Made by a program: the position numbers and the translations under genes. Positions 19,902 to 28,968 of a stretch of DNA of 64,000 bases are shown here, piece after piece. The DNA comes from Pseudomonadota bacterium. Lineage in GTDB: Bacteria > Pseudomonadota > Gammaproteobacteria > Xanthomonadales > Xanthomonadaceae. Under the pieces are notes generated by a model. It was not told where the DNA came from. It worked only from the letters and a program-made list of their open reading frames with translations, and did no database searches. The stretch covers positions 1 through 64,000 of the forward strand of contig JAFEBV010000001.1 in the NCBI GenBank assembly GCA_018242485.1, read 5' to 3'. The stretch's first letter is position 1, and each line of letters starts with the position of its first letter.

Positions 19902-22256
19902 TCAGTGACGAACCGCGGAGTTGCTCACGGTGGATACGGTCACGTCATCGATCAGGAAGTTGGTCGGCAAGGTGGCGTCCTGACGCGAGCTGAACTTGAC
20001 GACCACCGTCTTCCCGAGCGCTGCGGACAGATCGCAGGTTTGCTGCGTATAGCCCGGTGCCGCGTTGAGGTTGGAGAAGCCGGTGCAGGCGGCCACCAAG
20101 GCGCCGCCGGTGGTGTAGGCGCCGACCGTCAGGTTGTCGAACTTGCGCAGTTTGGTGACTTCCTTGGAGTCGATGTGCAGCCAGTAAGTCAGGGTGGCCG
20201 ACGAACCCGTCGGCAGGGTGATCTGTTGCGACACCCAATCGCTACCCGGCATGGTCTTTCCCAACCACGCGAAACACTGCCCCGCATGCGGGACATCCTG
20301 GCCGCTGCCGCCACAGGTGAGCACCTTCGACGAGGAGAACGACCACGGCGAAGTTCCGCTCTCGAAGCCAGTGTTCTGGATGGGGTTCGGCGCGGGTGCG
20401 ACGGTGACGGGGGCGGTCTTGCTGACCAGGTTCAAGTTCTGATCGGCCACCGTCAGGGTGACGTTGTAGGTGCCTGCACCCGCATAGGTGTACGACGGAC
20501 TGGTCTGGGTGTTGATGGCCGAACCATCGCCGAATTTCCAGAAGCTGTTGGTGATCGGCGAACTGCCCGCGGTCGATGTGTTGGTGAACTGTGCGGTCAG
20601 TCCGGTGGCGACGTAGCTGAAGTTCGCCGTCGGCGGGGTGCCGACAGGCTTGCCGATGTCGTTGATGGCCTTGTTGAGGATCACGCTGCCGCGGCCGCTG
20701 GCGAAGTCGTAACCCACCGCAGCGTTTTCGCCGCCGTTGCTGCCCACGGTGATGTCGTGGAAATCAGCCCACGGCAATGCGTACAGGTAGGGGTTGGCGA
20801 ATCCGAAACTGGTGCCCTTGACCGCCAACACGCGCGCCCACAAACCGGCGAAGATCGGCGCGGCCAAGCTGGTGCCTCCCACCTGCTCGGTGCCGCTGCC
20901 GACGTTGATGATGGCGCCGGAGTTCGGATCGGCATCGAAGGCCACATCGGCCACGCCGCGGAAGTTGCCCGGCACCAGCAACATCTGGTAACTCGGCTTG
21001 GGTTCGTACTTGCTCGGACTGCCGCCGGAACCCGCCCACACCGTCTCGCTGTTCCATGTCGCATTCGCGCCGGTGGAGGCGTCCAGCGTGGTGCCGGCCA
21101 CGGCCACCGCGTAGGGCGAGTTGGCCGGCCAACTCGGCGTGGTGCCGCCATTACCGCACTCATCGGCGCCCGAGTCGCCGGTGGAGATCGAGAACGTCTG
21201 GCCCTGGGCGACGCCGGTCGAGAGGATCTGATCGACAGTGGCGGCGTAGCCGGAGGTCTGCGCATTGGTCTCGCAACCGCCGATCGAAACGTTGGCGATC
21301 TTGACCGCGTTGGCGCTGACGATCGCGTTGAAGTTGGCGGCCATGTCGGAGAACGACAGGGTTGGCGCGGTGTAGAAGGTGATGCTGGCCACCTTGCCGC
21401 CGCCCATGCCGACGATGTCCTGGCTGTCCAGATCCCATTCGACCTGACCGCTGGTGTCGGTGCCGCCGCCGTTGGTCTTGACGATCGAGGTGGTCACCGT
21501 CGACAGGCCATTGGCCGCCGTGAAGGTGTTCAGGTCGGTGATGGACGAGGACGGATCGCCGTTGGTGAAGATGCCGACCGGAACGGTCGACGCGGTGGCC
21601 ACGCCAGTGCCGCCGTAGATCGACGAGAAATCCGTCGGGTTGTGGCCGGTGATGGCCTGTGTGTGCACCGAACCCTTGGGCTTGGCGTAGGTCAGGTGGC
21701 CGCGATAGACATTTTCCACGCCCAGCACGGCCAGTACGTTGCCGCCGAGCGATGCCGGGATGCGCACGTCGCTGGTGTTGGCGTAGGCGATGCGGCCGTC
21801 GTGGGTCTTGACCTGCGCGAAGCTGGTGAGGAAGGCCTTGCCGGCGTTCATGGCATTGCCATCGGCCGTCACCAGCATGCGGTTGGGGGCGATCTGCACG
21901 TTGCTGAAGCCCATCCGCGTGAGGTAGTTGGCGACGGTCTGCGCCTGCACCTGGCTGGGCGCGTGGTTGGCCATGAAGGTGGCGCTGCTCATCGGCGGCG
22001 CGCTGCCCGGGTTCTTGGCGTGCGCCTTGTTGAAGGCATCCAGCCCGGCCTGATCGCGCAGCTTGAGCGCGATGACGACGTGCATCGGCTGATTGGCCGG
22101 CAGCGCGCCCATGATCGCGTCGCCATGACGCAGCGTCACCGGCTTGGCGACCGACAGCAGGGAAGCATCCGTACTGCCCGCCAAGGCCGTACCCGCGCAC
22201 ATGGCGGCGACGACGGCAAGTGAGATGGTGGTTTTCCGCAAAGATCTCGTGTTCAT
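19902..22256 (-). CDS. Secreted sedolisin (S53) protease with PKD and C-terminal beta domains
   Basis: The 784-residue protein is a secreted acid serine-carboxyl protease of the xanthomonalisin/pro-kumamolisin type. In order it has a signal peptide (about 1-26, ending GTALAG), a propeptide (about 30-200) and an S53 catalytic domain. In that domain Glu273 and Asp277 lie in QVEWDLDSQD, the oxyanion Asp361 in STGDSGADE and the nucleophile Ser463 in GGTSLAAP. A PKD domain follows (about 542-620, FWKFGDGS), then a jelly-roll-like tail (about 625-784) with paired Cys. All catalytic residues are present. It is monocistronic, with a likely promoter at 22483-22511 and a strong terminator. Its role is extracellular protein degradation. 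Confidence 0.92.
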   Translation of the reverse strand: MNTRSLRKTTISLAVVAAMCAGTALAGSTDASLLSVAKPVTLRHGDAIMGALPANQPMHVVIALKLRDQAGLDAFNKAHAKNPGSAPPMSSATFMANHAPSQVQAQTVANYLTRMGFSNVQIAPNRMLVTADGNAMNAGKAFLTSFAQVKTHDGRIAYANTSDVRIPASLGGNVLAVLGVENVYRGHLTYAKPKGSVHTQAITGHNPTDFSSIYGGTGVATASTVPVGIFTNGDPSSSITDLNTFTAANGLSTVTTSIVKTNGGGTDTSGQVEWDLDSQDIVGMGGGKVASITFYTAPTLSFSDMAANFNAIVSANAVKIANVSIGGCETNAQTSGYAATVDQILSTGVAQGQTFSISTGDSGADECGNGGTTPSWPANSPYAVAVAGTTLDASTGANATWNSETVWAGSGGSPSKYEPKPSYQMLLVPGNFRGVADVAFDADPNSGAIINVGSGTEQVGGTSLAAPIFAGLWARVLAVKGTSFGFANPYLYALPWADFHDITVGSNGGENAAVGYDFASGRGSVILNKAINDIGKPVGTPPTANFSYVATGLTAQFTNTSTAGSSPITNSFWKFGDGSAINTQTSPSYTYAGAGTYNVTLTVADQNLNLVSKTAPVTVAPAPNPIQNTGFESGTSPWSFSSSKVLTCGGSGQDVPHAGQCFAWLGKTMPGSDWVSQQITLPTGSSATLTYWLHIDSKEVTKLRKFDNLTVGAYTTGGALVAACTGFSNLNAAPGYTQQTCDLSAALGKTVVVKFSSRQDATLPTNFLIDDVTVSTVSNSAVRH

Positions 22257-22747
22257 TTCAGTGATCCCAGAGATGATGAGTAAGTAACGCCGGCATCATG
22301 CCGCCCCCGGCGCGCCGCATGGGCATCCAGCCCCCAAACCATTCGCATGCCCCACATGTTGTTCCACCCGCCGACGCGGTGCGTCCTGCGGCAACGCCCG
22401 AGTGCCCGTCTGCCACGCTTCGGGCCATCTGCCGACACCCGCCCCTCACGCACCCGCCATTGCCAACCGCGGATCCTGCCGCATTATCGGCATGCCTCCG
22501 GCGCACTGCAAGACGCCCGACCAACTGGGCAACGACGCCCCCCCGACGCATCCGCACCCACGAACGCCGACGGCGGACATCCGTGCCGTCGCCCGCGCCA
22601 ATCCGCCGCTCCTGTTTCCAGTTATGTTTCCATCTGAGGTAAAACGAAGGAACCACTCCGGTCCGGACACTCATCACATGCCACCCTGATTCTGTCCCGA
22701 CGCGATCTATCATGCCCGCGATGCGCCGACGTTTCCGGATCGAATCG
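22257..22747. other. Divergent intergenic region, no gene seen
   Basis: About 490 bp separate the sedolisin gene and the TPR-sulfotransferase gene. The short proline-rich frames on the plus strand look like non-coding GC-rich sequence. The candidate promoter at 22483-22511 is the only element I can support. Confidence 0.45.
22483..22511 (-). promoter_or_regulatory. Candidate sigma-70 promoter for the sedolisin gene
   Basis: On the minus strand TTGCAG (22506-22511) and GATAAT (22483-22488) are separated by 17 bp. This would give a 5' leader of about 220 nt. Confidence 0.4.
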
Positions 22748-24964
22748 ATGAACCCACCCTCAGCGACCCCCTTCGGCAATCGCTCGCCCGCGCAGTGGGA
22801 ACACGCGGTTCGCGAGCGCCCGCAGCAAGCCGAGGCCGAGTTTGAGGTTGCCTACTTGCAGGTACGCGGCAACGCCAGCGCGCTCGCATCGTTCGCCCGC
22901 CACAGCCTGCGCGCTGGCCGAGTCGAAACCGCCCGCGACCTGCTGCACCGCGCGCATCGGCTGGCACCCGCGGATGCCGATGTGCATTGCGACTTGGGCT
23001 GGGCGGAACTGACCGTGGGTGCAATGACGGCCGCGCAAGGTCACTTCGAGGCTGTGCTGGCCACCGTACCGGAGCATGCAGCCGCGCAGCGCGGGCTGGC
23101 CGCCTGCCTGTTGCGGCAACCCGGCCGCGCAGAGCAGGCCGTCGCGGCGCTCGAAAGCGCCCTGCGGGCGCAGCCCGAATCGCCCGGATTGCTGTTGGAG
23201 CTGACCACGGCCGCCAGCGAGGCCGGACGCGCCGAAACCGCCGAGCGCCGTTTCCTGGACTTGGAACGGTTGCTCCCCGATGACCCGTCGTGGTGGCTGC
23301 CACGCGCGGCTTTTCTGCGCACCCAGGGCCGCGGCACGGAAGCATTGGCTTGGGCCGATCGACACGGGCGAAGCCATCCGCAGGATGCGGCCGCGTGGCT
23401 GGAAAAGGCACGCTGCCTGTTGGTGCTGGGTCGCAACGCGGAGGCGATGCGCTGGCTGGAGCGACTGGAATCCCGACAGCCGGGCATCGCCGAGAACAGC
23501 GCCATCTACGGCGAGTGCGCGAACGATTCGGCACACGCATCGCTTCGTGCGCAGCATTGGATTCGCGCAATCGCATTATGGACGGCCGCCGGACACTTCG
23601 ACCCTGCGCAGGCGCTGGCACAGCGCTTGCTCGACGCACAACCGGATCTGGCCGCCGGCTGGAACGCGCTCGCCCGCCTGCACCACGCGCGGCAACATTG
23701 GGACGATGCGGAAGCGGCGTGGCGGCGCGCACTCGATCTCGACCCCACCCTGCTCGATGCTGCCGCCGGACTGGCGCATCTGTACGAGGACACCAACCGC
23801 GCCGACGAAGCCGCTACCGTCGCTCGCGAAGGCCTATCGCGCGTGCCGCGCGGCGCAAAACCCAGCGGCGCGATCGAACTGCATCTGGCGCTGGCCAAAG
23901 CTGCGCGCCGCGCGCGCGATGTCGATGCCGGGCTGGAACATCTGGCGCGTGCGCAGTCGCTGGCCGCATCCGATTCGCAACATGAATTCATCGCCTTCGA
24001 ACGCGGGCGCCTGCTCGAACTGCGCCGCGACGATGCCGCCGCCTTCGCCGCCTTCGAACGCGGTAACGCGCTGGCGCTGACGCTCTGGCAACGTACGCAT
24101 CCGGAGCCGAACCGCTATCTGGCCGGCATCGAATCGATGCTCGCTTACGTCCACGATGGTGGACTGCGTGCATGGCAAGCGACCGGGGCGTCCGCGGAGC
24201 CGGACGCGCCGGCTTTTCTGGTCGGCTTTCCGCGCTCGGGCACCAGCCTGCTCAATCAGGTTCTCGACGGCCACGAGCGCATCGTCGCAATGGAAGAAAA
24301 GCCGCCAACGCAGAAGATGCTGGCCGCCGTGCGTGCGATGCCCGGCGGCTATCCGGGCGCGCTGGCGCGGCTGGATGCGATCGATGTCGAGCGCCTGCGC
24401 GAGCTGTATTTTCGCTGCGCCGCCGAACACGGGGCGGGCGACCGCACGCGCTTGCCGCTGGACAAGTTCCCGCTGCACATCAATCTGGCCGCGCTGATCT
24501 ACCGCGTCTTCCCCGACGCACGCTTCGTGTTCGCGCTGCGTCATCCCTGCGACGCGGTGCTGAGCTGCTTCATGCAGCAGTTCCGCCTGAACCACGCGAT
24601 GGCCAACTTCTGCACGCTCCAATCCGCGGCGGCGCTGTACGCACGCACGATGGAACTATGGGAACTCGTGCGCGCGCAGTTGCCGCTGGCCGTACACGTC
24701 GTCCGCTACGAGGACGTGGTCGCCGACTTCGATGGACGGATGCGCGCGCTGTGCGAGTTCCTGCACGTACCGTGGGACGAGAACCTGCGCCGCTTCGCCG
24801 ATCGCGCCCGCGCACGCGGTCGCATCGACACCCCCAGCTACGCGCAGGTCAGTCGGCCGTTGTACGGCGACGCGGTGTACCGATGGGAGCGCTACCGGCG
24901 CCAACTCACACCGGTGCTGCCGCTGTTGCAACCGTGGATCGACGGGTTCGGCTACGCAGTTTGA
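22748..24964 (+). CDS. TPR-repeat sulfotransferase-like protein
   Basis: The protein has about 738 residues. The first 440 or so form TPR repeats (for example HCDLGWAELTVGAMTAAQGH and AGWNALARLHHARQHWDDAE). The C-terminal part is a PAPS-dependent sulfotransferase domain with the 5'-phosphosulfate loop FLVGFPRSGTSLLNQ (about residue 493) and the 3'-phosphate site RHPCDAVLSCFMQQF (about 598). It should sulfate an unknown peptide, glycan or small molecule. The start could be ATG 22748 or 22712, and no ribosome-binding site decides. It stands alone between the sedolisin gene and the integrase remnant. Confidence 0.85.
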   Translation: MNPPSATPFGNRSPAQWEHAVRERPQQAEAEFEVAYLQVRGNASALASFARHSLRAGRVETARDLLHRAHRLAPADADVHCDLGWAELTVGAMTAAQGHFEAVLATVPEHAAAQRGLAACLLRQPGRAEQAVAALESALRAQPESPGLLLELTTAASEAGRAETAERRFLDLERLLPDDPSWWLPRAAFLRTQGRGTEALAWADRHGRSHPQDAAAWLEKARCLLVLGRNAEAMRWLERLESRQPGIAENSAIYGECANDSAHASLRAQHWIRAIALWTAAGHFDPAQALAQRLLDAQPDLAAGWNALARLHHARQHWDDAEAAWRRALDLDPTLLDAAAGLAHLYEDTNRADEAATVAREGLSRVPRGAKPSGAIELHLALAKAARRARDVDAGLEHLARAQSLAASDSQHEFIAFERGRLLELRRDDAAAFAAFERGNALALTLWQRTHPEPNRYLAGIESMLAYVHDGGLRAWQATGASAEPDAPAFLVGFPRSGTSLLNQVLDGHERIVAMEEKPPTQKMLAAVRAMPGGYPGALARLDAIDVERLRELYFRCAAEHGAGDRTRLPLDKFPLHINLAALIYRVFPDARFVFALRHPCDAVLSCFMQQFRLNHAMANFCTLQSAAALYARTMELWELVRAQLPLAVHVVRYEDVVADFDGRMRALCEFLHVPWDENLRRFADRARARGRIDTPSYAQVSRPLYGDAVYRWERYRRQLTPVLPLLQPWIDGFGYAV

Positions 24965-25141
24965 GCATTTCCGGCGCGTCGATTTCCGCCCTCGGCCATT
25001 CGCCGATCCGCAGGAATACCAGCTCGTCGAACGTCCACCCTGACCCGGCGCACAGCTCACCACGGAAGGCGTACGCACGAACCGCCGCAAGGACTCGAGC
25101 AAGGCGTGATGATGTGGTCGCCGCGGCTGCGCACTGGGTAG
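24965..25141. other. Degenerate sequence between sulfotransferase and integrase remnant
   Basis: No intact gene is visible. It adjoins the integrase remnant and probably belongs to the same decayed insertion, but I recognise no protein fragment with confidence on either strand. Confidence 0.35.
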
Positions 25142-25402
25142 ATGCGCGCCGCAATCAAGGCCGGCGTGCTTGATGTGACGCAGCGCTTCGGCCTGCACGC
25201 GATGAAGCATCGCGGCATCACCGACACAGCCGGAACTCGCGCCGACAAGCAGCTCGCCGGCGGCCACAAGTCCGAAGCGATGGTCGCGGTGTACGACCAT
25301 TCCCTACCCACCGTGCCCCCCAAAAGGGGCCGAATCGTGAGGAGTTTTACGGAGCAATTTACGGAGGTGGCGATTTTCTCGCCAAACGCACAGTCTAAGT
25401 GA
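25142..25402 (+). pseudogene. Remnant of a phage-type tyrosine integrase (C-terminal end)
   Basis: The 86-residue frame carries only the last part of a tyrosine recombinase catalytic domain. A His-x-x-Lys/Arg-like segment (GLHAMKHRGITDT) is followed by the GH...Y signature GGHKSEAMVAVYDHS, whose Tyr would be the nucleophile. The N-terminal domains and the first catalytic Arg are missing. It ends 10 bp before the 3' end of tRNA-Lys, the classical position of an integrase beside its attachment site. I infer a decayed genomic island or prophage; no second attachment site is visible in the window. Confidence 0.65.
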
Positions 25403-25412
25403 TTGTTTTAGT

Positions 25413-25488
25413 TGGTGGGCCGTGTCGGAATCGAACCGACGACCAGCGGATTAAAAGTCCGATGCTCTACCGACTGAGCTAACGGCCC
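25413..25488 (-). tRNA. tRNA-Lys (anticodon TTT)
   Basis: This is a minus-strand cloverleaf with acceptor stem GGGCCGT/ACGGCCC, anticodon stem CGGAC/GTCCG-type with loop TTTTAAT, T-loop GGTTCGATTCC, discriminator A and encoded CCA. Its 3' end faces the integrase remnant. Confidence 0.96.
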
Positions 25489-25530
25489 ATCTTCAATCAA
25501 ACAACCCGTCGCGCGTAGCGCGACGATCAC

Positions 25531-25570
25531 TCCCCCTCTCCCTCCGGGAGAGGGCAAGGGGTGAGGGCGG
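25531..25570. repeat. REP-like palindrome
   Basis: CCCTCTCCCTCCGGGAGAGGG followed by CAAGGGGTGAGGG is the same family as the elements at 8058 and 15339. It lies in the spacer between tRNA-Lys and queC. Confidence 0.85.
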
Positions 25571-25683
25571 ATACAGCACGCACCCGCTTTTCTCGCCCCT
25601 CCTGCGCGCACAGCGCGACGATCACTCCCATGCCCGCAGGCGAACAGCTTCACGACAGCCGCGCATTCTAGCAGTCGGGCGGC

Positions 25684-26397
25684 TCACGCGCGGTAGCGGG
25701 TGGGATCGTGGATGCCGGCCTTGCGGAAGCCCTCGGCACGCAGCAGGCAGGCATCGCAGCGACCACAGGCGCGCCCGTCGGCATCGGCCTGATAGCACGA
25801 CACGGTCTGCGCGAAATCCACGCCCAGACGCAGGCCCTCGCGGACGATCGCATCCTTGCCCATGCCGATCAATGGCGCGTGCACACGCAGACCGGCGCCT
25901 TCCACACCGGCCTTGGTGGCTAGGTTGGCCAAAGTCTGGAAGGCGGCGACGAATTCCGGCCGGCAATCGGGATAGCCCGAATAGTCCACCGCGTTGACGC
26001 CGCAGAAGATGTCGCTGGCACCCAGCACCTCGGCCCAGCCCAGCGCGATCGCCAGCATGATGGTGTTGCGCGCGGGAACATAAGTGACAGGAATCTTGTT
26101 GATTGAAGCGGCCTCACCGAGCGCAGCGACATCCAGCGCTTGCCCCGCATCGTGTTCGGGCACCGCGATGTCGGCAGTCAGCGCCGAGCCGCCGATGTTG
26201 CGCAAGTCCACCGCGACGATCTTGTGCGCCATCGCGCCCAGCGCGCGCGCATTGCGCGCGGCGGCATCCAGTTCGGAGGTGTGACGTTGACCGTAAGCCA
26301 CGCTCAGCGCATGGGTGGTGTAGCCACGCTCGCGCGCCAGCGCCAGCACCACGACCGAATCCATGCCACCGGAGACGAGGACGACGGCGTGCTTCAT
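25684..26397 (-). CDS. queC: 7-cyano-7-deazaguanine synthase
   Basis: QueC converts 7-carboxy-7-deazaguanine to preQ0 with ATP and ammonia in queuosine biosynthesis. The 237-residue protein has the PP-loop [16 protein letters not shown], the segment [20 protein letters not shown] and a C-terminal zinc site ([21 protein letters not shown] in shorter view: Cys-x(8-10)-CGRCDAC). The start is ATG 26397. queE lies 368 bp upstream across repeats on the same strand. Confidence 0.95.
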   Translation of the reverse strand: MKHAVVLVSGGMDSVVVLALARERGYTTHALSVAYGQRHTSELDAAARNARALGAMAHKIVAVDLRNIGGSALTADIAVPEHDAGQALDVAALGEAASINKIPVTYVPARNTIMLAIALGWAEVLGASDIFCGVNAVDYSGYPDCRPEFVAAFQTLANLATKAGVEGAGLRVHAPLIGMGKDAIVREGLRLGVDFAQTVSCYQADADGRACGRCDACLLRAEGFRKAGIHDPTRYRA

Positions 26398-26765
26398 GGG
26401 GGAGCCGGGAATGGGGATTGGGGAATGGGGAATAGAGAAAGCAAGAGCTGCTCCGACCGGCCGTTGCGCATCGTGGGTTCATCTTCCAAGGCCGGGTTGA
26501 TGAATTGCAATGGTGGGGAAATGGATGGCCCATGTCGCAAAACATGTTGTTCCAAGTCCCGAGTCCCGTGTCCCGTGTCCCGATTACGGAGCGTGCCCTG
26601 ATCTCCTCTCGCTATCTGACACATCGCTCCCTCATCCGCCCTGCGGGCACCTTCCCCCGGAGGGGGAAGGAAAATACCGATTCATGCTTCACGATTCACG
26701 CTTCACGCTTCACGATTCACGCTTCACGATTCACGATTCACGATTCACGATTCACGATTCACGAT
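26398..26765. other. Repeat-filled spacer between queE and queC
   Basis: The 368-bp spacer has no gene. It holds GGGAATGGGGATTGGGGAAT-like units (26400-26430), a run of GTCCCGT/GTCCCGA heptamers (26558-26582), a REP-like palindrome (26628-26670) and the long TTCACGA array (26679-26769). On the minus strand it separates two genes of the same pathway. Confidence 0.75.
26628..26670. repeat. REP-like palindrome
   Basis: CCCTCATCCGCCCTGCGGGC followed by CCTTCCCCCGGAGGGGGAAGG is the same composite as at 18216-18260. Confidence 0.85.
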
Positions 26766-26769
26766 TCAC
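26679..26769. repeat. Heptanucleotide array of ATTCACG/CTTCACG units
   Basis: About thirteen consecutive 7-bp units alternate between ATTCACG and CTTCACG, with the last six or so uniform. The array runs into the queE stop codon (TCA at 26766-26768). Confidence 0.92.
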
Positions 26770-27434
26770 CGCCCCTGCGCCTCGCCCCACAGCAGCTTGT
26801 GCAACTGCAACTGGAAGCGTGCGTTCACGCGGTCGTCGAGCATCCACTGCGCCAGTTCGCGCGGCGCAAGCTGGGTGTAACTCGGCGAGAACAGGACATC
26901 GCAGCGCGCGGGCAGATCGTGCTCGCGCAGCACGGCCACCGCCCAGTCGTAATCGGCGCGGTCGCAAAGCACGAATTTGACCTGATCGCGCGGCGTGAGC
27001 AGGGCGATGTTCTCCAGCCGGTTGCGCGCGCATTCGCCCGAGCCGGGCGTCTTCAGATCCACCACCCGCGAAACGCGCGAATCGACGTTGCCGATGTCCA
27101 GCGCGCCGGAGGTTTCCAGACTGACCGCGTAGCCCGCATCGCACAAGCGCCGCAGCAGGTCGATGCAGCGTTTCTGCGCCAGCGGCTCACCGCCGGTGAC
27201 GCAGACATGCCGCGCGCCGTGACGCGCGACTTCGGCGAGGATGGCGTCGATCTCCCACCACTGCCCACCGTGGAAGGCGTAGGCGGTGTCGCAATACCCA
27301 CAGCGCAGCGGGCAGCCGGTGAGGCGCACGAACACCGTCGGCCAGCCGACCTCGCGCGCCTCGCCTTGCAGCGAGTGGAAGATCTCGGTGATGCGCAAGC
27401 GGTCGGAGACTGACGTTTCCATATTCAGCAGCAT
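26766..27434 (-). CDS. queE: 7-carboxy-7-deazaguanine synthase
   Basis: QueE is a radical SAM enzyme that contracts the ring of carboxytetrahydropterin in queuosine biosynthesis. The 222-residue protein has the N-terminal EIFHSLQGEAREVGWPTVFV, the 4Fe-4S motif CPLRCGYC (CxxxCxxC), GGEPLAQ and SxTxP-like substrate segments. The start is ATG 27434 or 27422. It follows the Tol-Pal genes on the same strand, a conserved gammaproteobacterial arrangement. The stop codon is the first base triplet of the heptamer array. Confidence 0.94.
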   Translation of the reverse strand: MLLNMETSVSDRLRITEIFHSLQGEAREVGWPTVFVRLTGCPLRCGYCDTAYAFHGGQWWEIDAILAEVARHGARHVCVTGGEPLAQKRCIDLLRRLCDAGYAVSLETSGALDIGNVDSRVSRVVDLKTPGSGECARNRLENIALLTPRDQVKFVLCDRADYDWAVAVLREHDLPARCDVLFSPSYTQLAPRELAQWMLDDRVNARFQLQLHKLLWGEAQGR

Positions 27435-27581
27435 CCGGCGAAGCCTGCGAGCGATCCAGCGACGGGGCGCGCGCGCGCAATGCGCAGCGTAGAGCGACGG
27501 TCAATGCGTCCGGGCATGTACCGAACGCATTGATGCAAATGTTGCGCAGGAAGCGCAATCAATGTCCACCGACGAACCGCC

Positions 27582-28394
27582 TCAGCCACCGGTTTCCATG
27601 CTCATCGCGCGCAATCGGTTCTGCGCACGCGTGGCCTCGTCGGTGTTCGGATACTTGTCCATCACCTGGCGCAAGGTGGCTTCGGCTTGTCCGCGCTGGC
27701 GCAATCCGTACTGGCAGTAGCCCACCTTGAGCAGGGCACCGGCCGCCTTGTTGGACGACGGGAAGCGCTCGACCACCGAACGGAACGCCTTCAGCGCGTA
27801 CTGGTAATTCTGGGTGACGTAATAGGACTCACCCATCCAGTAATACGCATTCGGGGTCAGGTCGTTGTCGGGATATTGCTGGACGAAAGCCTCGAACTGC
27901 CGTGCCGAATCGGCGTAGCGCTCGGCGCGGAAGGTATCGAGCGCGGCACGATAGGCTTCGTCGGCGTTGCCTGCCGCTGCGGCAGGCGCAGTCGGAGCCG
28001 ATGCAGCTTGCGGCGATGGCGAGGATGCCGCAGCAGCGTCAGGTCGCGCTGGCACCTGCTGCGTCTGAGGTGATGCCGCACCGCCCTGCGCCGCGCCCTC
28101 CAGCCGACCCAGCCGCGAGTCCAGATCGATGTACTGCGCCTTGGCGCGTTCGCCCGCCTGTTGCTCGTCGTTGCGCATCTGCTCGACCTGCGAGCGCAGA
28201 TCCTTCACGTCCGCTTCTATCTGGGCGATGCGATTGAGCAGATCCACGTTCTGCTGGCCCTGCGTCTGTTCGCGCGCTTCCAGCGCGGCCACGCGGTCGG
28301 CAAGGCTGGCGCGCGACTGCGCCTGCACGCCGGTGGCGGTCAAGGCCACTAACGCACAGGCCAGAGCCAGCGCCAGAGGCTGCGGGCGGATCAT
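27582..28394 (-). CDS. cpoB: Cell division coordinator CpoB (YbgF)
   Basis: CpoB is a periplasmic TolA partner that coordinates PBP1B activity with outer membrane constriction. The 270-residue protein has a signal peptide (ends TGVQAQS), an N-terminal coiled coil (DRVAALEAREQTQGQQNVDL onward), an Ala/Pro-rich linker and TolA-binding TPRs (YYWMGESYYVTQNYQYALKA, FPSSNKAAGALLKVGYCQYG). ATG 28394 is 3 bp behind the pal stop. It is the last gene of the Tol-Pal set. Confidence 0.93.
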   Translation of the reverse strand: MIRPQPLALALACALVALTATGVQAQSRASLADRVAALEAREQTQGQQNVDLLNRIAQIEADVKDLRSQVEQMRNDEQQAGERAKAQYIDLDSRLGRLEGAAQGGAASPQTQQVPARPDAAAASSPSPQAASAPTAPAAAAGNADEAYRAALDTFRAERYADSARQFEAFVQQYPDNDLTPNAYYWMGESYYVTQNYQYALKAFRSVVERFPSSNKAAGALLKVGYCQYGLRQRGQAEATLRQVMDKYPNTDEATRAQNRLRAMSMETGG

Positions 28395-28396
28395 GG

Positions 28397-28921
28397 TCAC
28401 TTCGCCGTATAGACGATTTCGACGCGGCGGTTCTTGCTCCAGCAATCCTCATTGGACTCGGTGCACACCGGGCGCTCCTCGCCGTAGCTGATCACTTCCA
28501 TCTGCGAGGGCGAGCCGCCGTTGCCCTGGATCGCGGCCATCACCGCATTGCCACGACGCTCACCCAAGCCGAGGTTGTACTGGCGGCTGCCGCGCTCGTC
28601 GGTGTTGCCTTCCAGGCGCATGTGCGCCATCGGACGGTCGATCAAATACTTGGCATGGCAGGCCACGATCGCCTGGAACTCGGGCTTGATCGCATCCTTG
28701 TCGAAGTCGAAGTACACCACGCGCTGACGCAGGCACGAATCGGATTCCAGATCCGCCGGCGTGTACTTGCCGCCCGTGCTGGGGCCAATCGGCTGGGTGC
28801 TGGCCTGATTGCCGGTCTGCATGCCGGCCTCCGCCGGACCTTCCTTGACGTTCTTCTTGCTGCAGGCAGCCAGCGCGAAGCAGGTCGCGGCGACGATCAG
28901 GACGGTCCTGTTGATCTTCAT
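28397..28921 (-). CDS. pal: Peptidoglycan-associated lipoprotein
   Basis: Pal links the outer membrane to peptidoglycan and binds TolB. The 174-residue protein has lipobox ALAAC (Cys20), a short linker and an OmpA-like domain with YFDFDKDAIKPEF and EGNTDERGSRQYNLGLGERR, including the DAP-binding Asp and Arg. AGGAAG precedes ATG 28921. It sits between tolB and cpoB. Confidence 0.97.
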   Translation of the reverse strand: MKINRTVLIVAATCFALAACSKKNVKEGPAEAGMQTGNQASTQPIGPSTGGKYTPADLESDSCLRQRVVYFDFDKDAIKPEFQAIVACHAKYLIDRPMAHMRLEGNTDERGSRQYNLGLGERRGNAVMAAIQGNGGSPSQMEVISYGEERPVCTESNEDCWSKNRRVEIVYTAK

Positions 28922-28968
28922 GGTCTTCTTCCTTTGCGTGTGATGCGGGGATGGGTTGGTTGGAAAGG

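Noticed and set aside
19764..22223. 819-residue plus-strand open frame across the sedolisin gene
   Set aside because: It is antisense to an intact protease with all catalytic residues; its composition (runs of Gly, Arg, Asp, His) is the usual mirror of a high-GC gene.
22298..22689. Proline-rich plus-strand frames upstream of the sulfotransferase gene
   Set aside because: Three overlapping frames of similar length with low-complexity composition and no ribosome-binding site indicate non-coding GC-rich DNA.
25142..25402. Intact recombinase gene
   Set aside because: Only the C-terminal catalytic end is present; the N-terminal core-binding domain and first catalytic Arg are absent.
26679..26769. 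CRISPR array
   Set aside because: Units are 7 bp and contiguous, with no spacers and no cas genes nearby.
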